A DNA stretch of 64,000 nt from Plasmodiophora brassicae (taxonomy: Eukaryota > Endomyxa: Phytomyxea > Phytomyxea > Plasmodiophorida): NCBI GenBank assembly GCA_036867785.1, contig CP145425.1, forward strand, positions 310,001 to 374,000, read 5' to 3'. This document shows positions 34,197 to 43,549 of this stretch, in pieces. The position numbers were made by a program, and so were the translations under genes. Position 1 is the first letter of the stretch, and each line of letters opens with the position of its first letter. Under the pieces are notes generated by a model, which was given only the letters and a program-made list of their open reading frames with translations, had not been told where the DNA came from and made no database searches.

Positions 34197-34984
34197 GGAT
34201 TGTCTTCGAGCGGAATGGGTTTGATTCAGGTGGACGCCAAAGTTCAGGTGAGGAACGCATCAGGGATCGCTATTGCCTTTCGAGTCGTGGAAGGCTTGAC
34301 CGGCTCCGTAGTCTATTTGGCATTCAGCAGCGAATGACAAAGCAGTGGTTGACGAACTTGAAGTGGCTCCTGGGTATGAAGATCAACTTCTGACCATTCC
34401 TAACTCGTCTGTCACCACGATTGGTGAGGCCGGCCACCGCCACGTCTTTAAACTTGGCGAGTTACGTGTTGTCTGAGGGGGAGTTGCCCGCAGAACTGCC
34501 TGTAATGCCTTGTGGTCCCGTTCTTATTGGCCCGTATCTTGTACATGATGTGAATATCGTGGGATAGGATTGCTCCGGGTGAAGGATGCGCCAGACGGTG
34601 GCTCCGTTTGCGGTCCCCAGGCGACGGAGAGCCGTTCCTGTTCCGAGATGGGGGGGGGGGGGGGGGGGGGGGGGGGGGTCGGAGACAGACCCCAAATCGT
34701 TCTTCAAGGAAGTGATCAGCCGCCGCCGATCCATCGCAATCCTGGCATCCAGCGGCCGACAGAAACTGCTGTCGCATGGAATCATCACCTCCAACACCCT
34801 CCGCCCGCGTAACTGCGCCTCCTTCAGCCGGAGCGTGCCGAACAGGATGGGTCCCCTGGCCATTCGAGTTGGGTCTCTGTCTGCTTCGCTCCGCCGACAT
34901 CCGACCTCCGTCCCATCACCAGAACAGCAATACTGATGGGTCGCTCTGGCCATTGATCAGGTCATCACGGGCATATAGCGGCCG
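34197..34984. other. Right flank of the transposon island, nothing recognised
   Basis: A plus-strand frame (VQVRNASGIAIAFRVVEGLTGSVVYLAF, up to 34337) and a following one (VDELEVAPGYEDQLLTIPNSSV, to about 34477) look protein-like but match nothing I know. They may be exons of a small or broken gene. The G-run at 34650-34678 lies here. Frames after it look random. Confidence 0.3.
34650..34678. repeat. Homopolymer of 29 G
   Basis: Twenty-nine consecutive G on the plus strand, the only such run in the window. On the minus strand it makes a frame with a proline run, which is a composition artefact. Length in the true genome is uncertain because long G-runs are hard to sequence. Confidence 0.9.
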
Positions 34985-35206
34985 GTGCGGCCGCGCATTG
35001 CCGCACCGGTGCGGGTCATGCTGCTGGCGACGGCGTGTGCTGCTGGACGGCCGTTACGCCGAACCGTAAGCCGCTTGCCGATGGCGGCTCCTCGGTGCCA
35101 GCGTCGGCTGTATACGGATCTGGATCTCAGCGACCGCGACAGGAAGCGCTTCCGGTACCTGGCCGGCCGGCTTGGGCAGCGTAGGGGCCGGGAGCCGCTG
35201 AACCGG

Positions 35207-35870
35207 ATGCCGCACAAGGACGTGTACCTGATCGATATCAGCCTTGCGATTGGGTACGCGTTCGACGAGGTCAGCGGGTGGAGGGATTGGGTGCACGGCC
35301 ACCTGCTGCGCGGTCGGTTGTGTGCCTCCGAGAGACGGTGCCCGCGTGTGTCTGACTCGACGCGTGGCAGGCAAGAAGTGCTACCTGCTGCCCGAGGTTG
35401 CTAAAGCGTTCGCCAGGAGCTATCCGGGGCATGCCCTGCCGCACACGTTCGAGGTCCTGCGCTTGAGCGACGATATCATGCAGACGCATCGGTCGCAGCT
35501 CGACACTGTATTCAGCGAGATCGCGTCCGCGCTCGACCTGAAGGGGCGCACCGTCGACGTCATGAGGCCGAAGATGGACCTGTTCATCGAGGCGTTCCTG
35601 TTCGCGCGGTCCTGCGACCCGGCGCAGATCGACCCGGCCGACTTCGAGTCCGGCCTCGTCGTGTTCGCGTCGCACAGCTACAAGACGATCACGAAGATGG
35701 TGGGCAACGTGTTCAAGGCGCGGACCGTCGAGCGGATCCTCCGGCGGCACGGCGTCGCGCGCATGCTGCCCGTCCGCCTCGTGGACAACAACGCCATGTG
35801 GGCCGACGTGCCCCGCGAGTACTTCGAGAGCGTGCCCCCGGCGCCAGCGCGTCGTCTCCTCGACATATAA
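35207..35870 (+). CDS. Tandem paralogue family, copy 2 (function unknown)
   Basis: Starts MPHKDVYLIDISLAIGYAFDEV at ATG 35207. Exon 1 ends in a Gly codon (HLLRG), then a GT-AG intron of about 59 nt leads to GKKCYLLPEVAKAF. Exon 2 is the best preserved of the three: QLDTVFSEIASALDLKGRTV, FARSCDPAQIDPADFESGLV, VFASHSYKTITKMVGNVFKA, VERILRRHGVARMLPVRLVD, then a C-terminal extension (PREYFESVPPAPARRLLDI) absent in the others. The frame is open upstream (34985) with an Arg-rich stretch not shared by the paralogues. It probably expresses a soluble protein of about 200 residues. Confidence 0.78.
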
Positions 35871-36197
35871 ACAGTACAGCATCGGGTGTGGAGCGGCAGC
35901 CACCGGGTTGTGTGCCCATGGCGCCGGCTGCGCCCCCTGGACTGCTACATGGGCCGTGCGCGCGCAGAAGTTCGATGCGAGCGCTGACGGCACTGCGTCG
36001 TCGAGCGTTGCTGCCGTGCGCCCTGCAGCGGCCCTATCCTCGACGTGGTAAGCCATGTACGGCGCGCCCCCGTCGACGACGCAGGGCTGACGTTCACTGT
36101 AGTGGTCGCCGTTGCGAGGCGGCCGTACACGCGAACCGTTGATGTGCGCCCCGTCGAACGTGCGGGGCCGTGCCGTACGCTGCTGCCGTTGTCGGTG

Positions 36198-36807
36198 ATG
36201 CCGCACAACTACGTCTACCTCGTCGATTCGACGCTCATCATCGGGTACGCCCGGGACGAATTCCCTGGCTGGAGAGCCTGGGCCGAGGAGCACGTTCGAA
36301 ACGGTGGGAGCAGGCATCTGGCTCCCGGCAAAGGTCTCCTCCGCGTCCTGATGCTGTCCGTTAGGCAGGACGTTCTATGTGCTGCCCCCGATTGTCCCCG
36401 TTGCCACCGTGCATGGCCCTGAGCTGCCTGACGGGTTCGTAGCGCTGCAGATGGCCGATGAGGCGAGCCTGGCAGGGCTACAGGATAAATCCATCGCCGT
36501 CTTCCGGGACGTCGTGGCGGAGCTCGACCTGAAAGGCAGGACGGTGTCGAGAATGGAAGCGTTCACCCGGTTCTACGCCACCGCGCGGGCGTACGTCGAG
36601 GCTTGCGACCGGTCGCAAATCGCTTCGCAGGACCTAGAGCTGCGGCGCGTCATCTTCCTGACCAGCAATTTCGGCGCAGCGTCACGCCTGATGAGCAACC
36701 GGGCCAAGGTCAACACCCTCGAGATGATCCTGTCCCGGTACGACATCGCCGGTCTGCTCAAGCTCCGGTACGTGTCCAACCAGCACTCGTGGCACGACTT
36801 TAACTGA
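36198..36807 (+). CDS. Tandem paralogue family, copy 3 (function unknown)
   Basis: Starts MPHNYVYLVDSTLIIGYARDEF at ATG 36198. The intron again splits a Gly codon: exon 1 ends HVRN-G and the acceptor after CCGTTAG gives GRTFYVLPPIVPV, in line with GKRFYLLP and GKKCYLLP of copies 1 and 2. Exon 2 has VFRDVVAELDLKGRTVSRME, EACDRSQIASQDLELRRVIF, VNTLEMILSRYDIAGLLKLR and ends SNQHSWHDFN. The same intron position and phase, plus the same residue order, show descent by tandem duplication. It sits 330 bp downstream of copy 2. Confidence 0.78.
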
Positions 36808-36856
36808 ATACACGCCATCCACTGTACAAATGGTAAAGACCCGCGTTCTTGGCGTT

Positions 36857-37105
36857 CTATTCGCTGCCGGCGTCGTTCTCGGCTGGAATGGATTCAACGG
36901 GTGCAGGTTGCTCTAGAAGGTCGTACGGGTCCTTGATGACGCCGAGCACCGGATGGCCCGCCTCGCCAGCCAGCACCTCATCGCTGTCGACAGCATCTGC
37001 GATGTCTCCACCCAAGGGCATACACCGCTGGACGAGACCGCCGGCTTCGTAGAACGCCATCCCTACTGGTACCAGCAAGCGATCCCGCCCATCCTCATCT
37101 AACAA
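36857..37105 (-). CDS. Short acidic frame, possibly last exon of the adjacent gene
   Basis: 82 codons (MLDEDGRDRLLVPVGMAFYE...DPYDLLEQPAPVES) on the same strand as, and downstream of, the Asp-rich paralogue A. A GTACCT near 37205 and an acceptor TTGTTAG near 37106 would allow splicing into it, but the phases do not match well. It could also be a small gene of its own. I do not recognise it. Confidence 0.3.
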   Translation of the reverse strand: MLDEDGRDRLLVPVGMAFYEAGGLVQRCMPLGGDIADAVDSDEVLAGEAGHPVLGVIKDPYDLLEQPAPVESIPAENDAGSE

Positions 37106-37162
37106 CGAACGAGGCCCGTGTAATGCGAACCGACATGTTTACAGTGAATGCTAGGGGTCGGC

Positions 37163-38125
37163 TCATCGTGTCGCGCGAGGTCGCACTCCCTTGCCAGGTA
37201 CATCATCGTCGCTTTCGTCATCGTCGAAATCACTCTCGTCGTCGTCGTTGTCGTCGTAATCATCGCTGTCGTCGGCGTAATCACTATCATCGCTGTACGC
37301 ATCGTCATCCGAATCGTTGTCGTCGTCGTCGTCGTCGTCGGCACCAGCACGGAAGTCGTCGTCATCGTCATCGTCGCTACTTTCAAGTTCTTCTTCATCA
37401 GTGAACCCCTCGTCCTCATCGTCGTCGACTCTCAGGTCGTCGTCATCGCTGCCGGACTCGAATATGTCGTCGGAATCATCCGCTTCGTCAGCAGCGGCCC
37501 CCTGAAGCGGATCGCCAGCGCCACTGTCCTTCTCGATACTGGAATCGGCATGCTGAGCCATAGGACCCCTCTTTGCGCTAGCAAGAAGCGCCAGCCTGGA
37601 TCCAGATGGTACTGCACCCGCTCCGAGAAGGCCGCCTTTCCTCACCAGACAGCCAGGCTGGTTCAGTTTGCTGGCGTACGGGATCGGACCTTCAATCGGG
37701 ATCGGGTTGTACCTCTTGAACAGCGACGACGCGTGCAGATCGGTAAGGAACTTGTCGAAAGGCGGACGCGGGTACGAGTTCCACGACATCAGCACCTGAT
37801 CGACAAGCTCCTCCCGCCACTTGATATCCGTCAGCTTCTTCTTGTGCCCCTTCTTCTTCACCTCCTTGAATTTGACCACGCCGAGCGTCTCGCTCAGCAT
37901 CTTGTAGACCTGCGCCTTCTTCGGCTTCTTCGTGACTGCACCAGCACATCAGCGGGCGACAGCCTGTCCCGACAAAGGGCGCTACCTACTGCCGGGGATA
38001 TCCAGATGCACGTGCAGTTTGTTCATCGTCTTGCCGTCGATGGGCGGCCAGTGCTTCGGCCCGCGTATATGCGACAGGTACTCGAGCACGAAGTTCCGCA
38101 CGATCACCTTGCTGGGTCGCACCAT
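37163..38125 (-). CDS. Head-to-head paralogue A with Asp-rich tail (function unknown)
   Basis: From ATG 38125: MVRPSKVIVRNFVLEYLSHI...LHVHLDIPG, then a 54-nt intron (phase 1) to ITKKPKKAQVYKMLSETLGV, KWREELVDQVLMSWNSYPRP and PFDKFLTDLHASSLFKRY. This aligns through its length with paralogue B on the other strand (SRYNIPHMSKKPGM, WNESLVDYILSKFNVDPPP, VCVDFKKSKEF). After the shared domain A alone has about 110 residues dominated by Asp, Ser and Glu. The shared domain is basic and the tail very acidic, as in some chaperone-like or nuclear proteins, but that is only a guess. Confidence 0.7.
37200..37470. repeat. GTC/GAC-rich coding simple repeat
   Basis: Imperfect trinucleotide tract (GTC on plus, GAC/GAT on minus) that encodes the Asp runs of paralogue A. 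Read on the plus strand the same tract gives a Val-rich or Ser-rich frame, which is not coding. Confidence 0.8.
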
Positions 38126-38324
38126 TGTGCCGCACGACGCCTGCCGCTGCTGGTGGTGGTGGTGGTGATGGCCGTGTGGCGGCGGCGACCCGCACTCCGC
38201 GACACGATGCAGCTCGTGCGCGTCAAGCAGCGGGGGGAGGGGGCGCGTTCCGCGCGGTGTAACGTAAGGTCCGCGCGCGCGACGCAGTCGCTCTCGTGCG
38301 GCGCTGCATCGACAGCAACAGGGG
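38126..38324. promoter_or_regulatory. Shared 199-bp divergent promoter region of paralogues A and B
   Basis: The two starts face away from each other across this segment. It contains a (GGT)n tract at about 38150-38170 and a GC-rich stretch near 38225-38300. No canonical core element is evident. Sharing of regulation is inferred from the arrangement only. Confidence 0.4.
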
Positions 38325-38747
38325 ATGACTCCGCCGAGCAAGCATGTGGTCATGACGTACTCGATGGAGTTCCTGGCGTTGATCCGGGAGCCCGACTACT
38401 GGAAGCCGACCTGGAAACGGTGCCTGAACCTGCACAGCCGGTATAACATACCGCACATGTCGAAGAAGCCGGGCATGCGCGACCTGTTTGACTTCTACGA
38501 GCACATGCGCCTGGCGCATCGGACGTGGATCCAGCCGGACCCGAGGCTGAGGAAGGAGCTGATTGTGGACTGGAACGAATCGCTGGTCGACTATATACTG
38601 TCCAAGTTCAACGTCGACCCGCCGCCCACCATCGAGAAAGTCTGCGTCGACTTCAAGAAGTCCAAAGAGTTTCTCGAGGCGGACGCGGCGTTCAGAAAAC
38701 GAGAAATGGAGGAGCGCCTGGCACTGTTCAAGGACGAGGAGCTCTAG
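38325..38747 (+). CDS. Head-to-head paralogue B (function unknown)
   Basis: 140 residues in one exon from ATG 38325 (MTPPSKHVVMTYSMEFLALI). Helical, Trp-containing (EPDYWKPTWKRCLNLHSRY), with MSKKPGMRDLFDFYEHMRL and WNESLVDYILSKFNVDPPPT. It ends in a charged helix (KREMEERLALFKDEEL). It lacks the intron and the acidic tail of paralogue A. The matching blocks, in the same order, make a common origin clear. No signal peptide and no motif I can name. Confidence 0.75.
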   Translation: MTPPSKHVVMTYSMEFLALIREPDYWKPTWKRCLNLHSRYNIPHMSKKPGMRDLFDFYEHMRLAHRTWIQPDPRLRKELIVDWNESLVDYILSKFNVDPPPTIEKVCVDFKKSKEFLEADAAFRKREMEERLALFKDEEL

Positions 38748-38840
38748 ACTGCTAAACCATATACAACCCACGCCGCACTAGTAACAAGGAACCGGTTGTG
38801 CAATGAGCACTGAGGAACAGCTGTAATTATGCTGGCGGCT

Positions 38841-40345
38841 TCAAATAAGGTCGGCAACGTTCATAGGCATCTCGTCGATCTGGGTACCGTAGTACTGTTC
38901 GATGTCGCGCAGTATGCGAACGTCATCGTTCTTGACAAAGTTGATGGCGACGCCCTTGCGCCCGAAACGCCCGGACCGCCCGATACGGTGAATGTACAAC
39001 TCACGGTTCGTGGGCAGGTCGTAGTTGATCACCAGCGACACTTGCTGGACGTCGATACCGCGGCCGAAGATGTCGGTGGCGATCAGGACGCGGCTCTTGC
39101 CCGACCTGAACTCGTTCATGATCGCGTCACGTTCCGACTGGGGCATCTCGCTGTGCATAGCGGAGACGGTGAAATTGGCTTCTCGCATCTTCTCGGTGAG
39201 CCAATCGACCTTGCGTCGGGTGTTGCAGAAGATGACAGCCTGGGCAGAACAACGGTTCACTTTCGCCGTTAACAGCAGACCACAGCGAGAACCGGGAACG
39301 CACCTGCGTGATCGTTAACGTATCGTACAGGTCGCAGAGCGTGTCGAACTTCCACTCCTCCTTCTCAACCGCGACGAAGAACTGCTTGATACCTTCGAGC
39401 GTCAACTCATCGCGCTTTACCAGGATACGGACGGGGTTCGACATGAACTTGGTGGTCATCTCGAGGATCTCATGCGGCAGCGTGGCACTGATCAGAACGA
39501 CCTGCGTGGTCGGCGGCAGGTAACGATAAATATCGTATATCTGGTCCTTGAACCCCTGAGAAAGCATCTCGTCTGCTTCGTCGATGACCAGCATACGAAT
39601 GTGACGAGTCTCAAGAGCGCGCCTGCCGGGATACCATTAAGAGGCGTTGAAGCGCGGGACCCCGACACGTGCCCTACCGCTTAATCATGTCGTAGACACG
39701 GCCGGGCGTTCCAGAAACGGCATGCACGCCGGATTCGAGCGCGCGAATATCGTCGCCGACAGACTTTCCTCCAATGCACGCATGGCACCGGGCGTTCATG
39801 TAGTCGCCCAGCGCCAGCATTACGTTTCGCGACTGTTCGGCAAGTTCACGCGTTGGCGACAGAACCAAGGCTTGCAGGTCCTGCATGAAACTGTCATTAC
39901 TCGAATTCGACGCTCGACGAGGGCTTCGTATCAAACCTTCTTCTTCGTGTCGATCATTTGCAGGATTCCAACGCAGAAAATCGTCGTCTTGCCCGTTCCT
40001 GACTGCGACTGGGCAATGACATCACGACCTGGACAACGTCTGTCAGCGAACGAGGACGCAGACGATGCGCGAACGCATAATCGGCACCTGATAAGATCGG
40101 GACAATCGCCCGCTGTTGGATGGCGGATGGCCTTTCGAACCCATAATTGTAGATCCCACGCAGCAGATCCGGTTTAAGGTCCATATCGTCGAACGACGTC
40201 ACGATATCGATCTTGCCGGACGTCTCGTACAGCTCCTCGTTGTGATCTACCCGTCAACGTCAGCATGCGGCGCCGCATGCGCGCCAATCCGAACCCGTCT
40301 ATCCCCACCTGGCTTGGCTCGCTTCGTAGCGCTGCCCGACGCCAT
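38841..40345 (-). CDS. EIF4A3: DEAD-box helicase eIF4A3 (exon-junction complex)
   Basis: Core of the exon-junction complex and relative of yeast Fal1. Short exon 1 from ATG 40345 ([12 protein letters not shown]), then [30 protein letters not shown]. Motifs in order: Q ([11 protein letters not shown]), Walker A ([11 protein letters not shown]), Ia (SPTRELAEQ), TPGRV, DEAD (VIDEADEM), SAT ([10 protein letters not shown]), then in the second RecA domain [14 protein letters not shown], the [15 protein letters not shown] block and [13 protein letters not shown]. The C-terminus [13 protein letters not shown] is nearly that of eIF4A3. [23 protein letters not shown] separates it from eIF4A1/2. Six or so exons. 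Fits an intron-dense genome. Confidence 0.93.
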
Positions 40346-40572
40346 CGCATCGCCATCGTTCGTGCTGGCGTCGGCGCGGTGCTTGGACGTGTGCAGGCCG
40401 TCGGGGCTACGATCGCGTCGTCGTGATCCACTCATTGCCCCAATGCCCGCCACCGTCCACGGACTCCGTGAACTACCGACGGACCGACAGCCAACGACCG
40501 ACCACCGTTGGCCAACTGGCCATCGACTATCGAGCACTGTACCCGTCTTCGTACACACACACACAGACACCT

Positions 40573-41526
40573 TTATTGCATTGGGAAATCCATGGTGGAT
40601 TTGGAAGGTGGGCGCTTTTCTTGCCAGAGGCACTTCAAGGTGTAGACTGCGAGGCCTGAAGAGACGAGGACGGTAGCGGAGCAGAGCGCTTGATGGACGA
40701 CCCGTGGAGAGCCGACAACGTTTGGATTGAGGCAAGCCATGGTCTGCAGAATGCGGTACGCGACGTGCACGGCGATCTGGACCCAGATTCCCGGTACTGT
40801 GACGATGCGGCGTTTGCCCACCTCCATGCGCCGGTAGATCATCAGGCCGGATCGCAGGCCGAGTGCAACGTGCACGGGAACGCGCAGCACCGATCGAAAC
40901 GTCATGATCATCGACCGCCCGTTTATAAGCGTGTACAGGACCCCAGGGAGAAAGTGTGCCTTGAGGCACATGAGCAGTGCTTCCGCCATGCTGAACCCAA
41001 GAGACCCGGCCACAGCAAACAGCATGACTTGCGTCCGAGACGACAGCGGACGCTTACGAACCGCGAGCGTCGTTATCGTCCACTTGTGCAGCTCGCTGAA
41101 GACGGCCGGGAACACGCCCGATACAAAAACCACGTCCAACACGATTCGCCAGTTGTACCCTGCGCCCGACCGGACGCTATCATGACGCGGGTCTCCGATG
41201 AAGATCAGGAGCTCAGCGGCGGCCGCGCATGCCGCATTCGCTAACAGCGGCAGAACGGCAAGAATGTACCCGCGCGCGTACGCCATCGTCACCGCAACCA
41301 GCCCAACGTTGTCCTCGCGTTCGTTGTACCGGTTCCAGACGAGCAGCGCTATCGTCGGCAGCAGCATACCAGCGCCTGCACCGAGGATAGGTACCTGCTC
41401 AGCGATAACGGACACCGCGATCCATCCGCCCACGACCGTGGTCCAGAACAGCACCAGCAGGCCACGCTGCAGATGCGACGTCGACCCGCTGCCCATGGTG
41501 CTCTGGCCAGTGGACGGCAGTTTCAT
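40573..41526 (-). CDS. PrsW-like intramembrane protease family protein
   Basis: 317 residues, no intron, about eight hydrophobic helices. The segment VFSELHKWTI, then SLGFSMAEALLM, then FRSVLRVPVHVALGLRSGLM has the spacing of PrsW/peptidase M82 motifs (EExxK, GFxxxEN, R...P.H). The first motif is SE rather than EE and the second AE rather than EN, so catalytic competence is uncertain. PrsW proteins are membrane metalloproteases acting on other membrane proteins in bacteria. Eukaryotic roles are poorly known. Start ATG 41526 (MKLPSTGQSTMGSGS). It is divergent from the tubby gene. Confidence 0.6.
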   Translation of the reverse strand: MKLPSTGQSTMGSGSTSHLQRGLLVLFWTTVVGGWIAVSVIAEQVPILGAGAGMLLPTIALLVWNRYNEREDNVGLVAVTMAYARGYILAVLPLLANAACAAAAELLIFIGDPRHDSVRSGAGYNWRIVLDVVFVSGVFPAVFSELHKWTITTLAVRKRPLSSRTQVMLFAVAGSLGFSMAEALLMCLKAHFLPGVLYTLINGRSMIMTFRSVLRVPVHVALGLRSGLMIYRRMEVGKRRIVTVPGIWVQIAVHVAYRILQTMACLNPNVVGSPRVVHQALCSATVLVSSGLAVYTLKCLWQEKRPPSKSTMDFPMQ

Positions 41527-41771
41527 GCGAGGTTTCCGCTATTTCTGGCGGGTCCCGCACTGTGCGCTAAGTGCAGCTTGCCAAAGCCAGCACTACAAAA
41601 GGGTGCGGTGAGATTACCGTAATTGCCGTACAGTTGCGATCCCGCTTCGCCTGGTTATTACTAGGGCGGGCCGCGGGTCGTCTATATCTGTGGGATGCGG
41701 TACACGGGTCGATCATTGGAGTCAATCGTCGTTGGCGTGGTGGTGTGCGGGTCGGCAGACCCCGCGGGCCA

Positions 41772-43418
41772 ATGTTCGTCAACAAGAGCCTGTTCGACGA
41801 CGAGTCGTGCGACCTGCAGAGCGAGCCGGTGCGCCCGCCAAACCTGGTGGACGCCGGCCAGTCGTACGGGTTCGACGCCACCAACGATGGCACCGACGGC
41901 AAGAAGTCCAAGATGAAGGACATGCTGGCCGAGCAAAGGTCTGGTTGCTTTCGGCGGAATCGGGAATCCGAGCTGAACGCCCTGTTAGAGCGCTGGCCGC
42001 CAAGAAGAAGGACGCCAGGCGGGTGGTCGGCGCCGTGAATGGCGTCACCATGATCCGGAACGACCCGGTCTCCGCATCGACTAAATCGCGAACCTTAGCG
42101 CAAGGGCACAGCTTCGACGACTCGAACGAGATACCAGTGAGAGCCGTATTGCCACCTGGGGTTACTGCCCGTGTCCTGACGGGCGCCAGCAGGACGGGAA
42201 GATTGGTTCGTCGGATGGGAGCAGCATCGACCAAATCGACCCGATATACGACCCGAAGGAGCAGAAGGTGGTCGCGATCAAAGGGCCCGAAGTCGAGGCC
42301 GAGAAGAACGCCGAAGCGACGAACGCCCCGGTGGACCTAAGCGACATGAACCGGTTCCTGACGTCGCCCGCATCGGCCCCGCTCCAATGCTACATCGTCC
42401 GGATCAAGGATAGCATCAAGAGCAGGCTGTACCCCAAGTACGAGTTGTACCTGAAGAACGGCGACCGTCTGATCCTGGCCGCCAAGAAGAGGTGACGCAC
42501 GTCCGCTTACCCTCCACCGCCCTGCTCCCATGTCGTGACGGCGCATTGCAATTCAGGACGAAGAACAAGTCGTCGAACTACCTGATCTCGAAGGACAGCA
42601 ACGACCTGAACAAGGCGTCGCCGAACTTCCTCGGCAAGCTCCGATCGAACTTCATCGGCACCGAGTTCGCCATCTACGACAATGGGCAATCGGAGAAGGC
42701 CGTCTCGAAGGGCGGATCCGCCGGCACCCCGAAACGAAAGGTAGCGTCGGAACGACCGGGCACGGGTCGATTCGCGTCCAACGTGTGGGTTCATGCAGGA
42801 TCTGGGGTGCATCTTTTACCAGTCGAACATACTAGGGTCGAGGGGCCCCCGCAAGATGACGGTTCTGCTGCCCACAAAGTAGGTCGTCGCGCCCGGCGCC
42901 GCTGTCGATTTGACACGTTGACTGAAGCGGCAGGGTGTCCGGCAGCCCGGGCGAGGTCGACATCAGCGAGGCGTTCAAGAGCGGGACGCACCTGAACAAC
43001 GCGCGGATCGTCTCCCTGGAGAACAAATCGCCAAAGTGGAGCGACCGTAAGCCCCTACCCGCGTCCGTCCGCGTGCGCGCGATCCCCCCATCGTCTAACG
43101 CGTCGCGCCAGAGGTCGGCGCCTACGTCCTCAACTTCAACGGGCGCGTCACGATGGCCAGCGTGAAGAACTTCCAGCTCATACAGAGCGGGACGGACGGC
43201 TCGGCGGCGGGCGCGACGCCGGCGACGCCGGAAGGCCCCGTCATCATGCAGTTTGGACGCGTCTCCAAGGACAACTTCACGATGGATTTCCGGTACGAAC
43301 CTTCCCCCCGCCAGCCAGCCGCACGCGCTGATCGCACGCGTACAGGGCCCCGCTGTCTCCGTTGCAGGCGTTCGCCATCGCCCTGAGCAGCTTCGACTAC
43401 AAGCTGGCCTGCGAATAG
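41772..43418 (+). CDS. TULP: Tubby-like protein
   Basis: Phosphoinositide-binding tubby domain, linked in other organisms to ciliary trafficking and transcription. N-terminal part from ATG 41772 ([16 protein letters not shown]) is variable. The tubby domain spans several exons: [71 protein letters not shown], then the frame giving [39 protein letters not shown] and [19 protein letters not shown]. It ends with the family terminus [16 protein letters not shown] at TAG 43418. The basic PIP2-contact region is present. Six or more introns of the usual size. Confidence 0.92.
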
Positions 43419-43549
43419 GGCCGGACGCGCGCGGTCGGGTCCCCTCATTCACCGTTTATATAGACGCAAAGGATGGAACCCGAATGCCATCGGCACACTC
43501 ATTGCGGCGGCGACCGGGCATACACCTGCGAGCAACACACACACACGGG

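Larger units (their letters stand above)
31800..34200 (+). mobile_element. Remains of a CENP-B/Tigger-pogo type DNA transposon, split by hAT
   Basis: Left part (31800-32280): a Psq-like helix-turn-helix (NLKVMVKYIEVNAGISHQAAADRF), then in another frame a CENP-B-type DNA-binding region (SRLRSFTASNGWVTRYTFRKGL). Right part (33909-34094): the start of a DDE_1 catalytic domain (DAIFIADETAALYL, TVTLIVSAAGKKLQL), with the first catalytic Asp in the IADET motif. Between them sits the hAT insertion. The rest of the DDE domain is missing, and the right part is partly repeated in inverted orientation. No terminal repeats were found. The element is clearly dead. The frames do not join without a shift or an intron. 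Confidence 0.7.

Noticed and set aside
34448-34900. Minus-strand frame with a polyproline run
   Set aside because: The prolines come only from the 29-base homopolymer, and the flanks show no protein-like pattern.
35271-36317. 348-codon minus-strand frame across paralogues 2 and 3
   Set aside because: Shadow of high-GC coding DNA. The plus strand has conserved paralogues with a matched intron phase.
37148-38446. Long plus-strand frame rich in Val/Ile and Ser
   Set aside because: It is the antisense reading of the GAC/GAT tract and exons of paralogue A, which is supported by similarity to paralogue B.
40690-41244. Plus-strand frame opposite the PrsW-like gene
   Set aside because: Highly charged shadow with no hydrophobic or domain structure. 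The minus strand has regular TM helices and family motifs.
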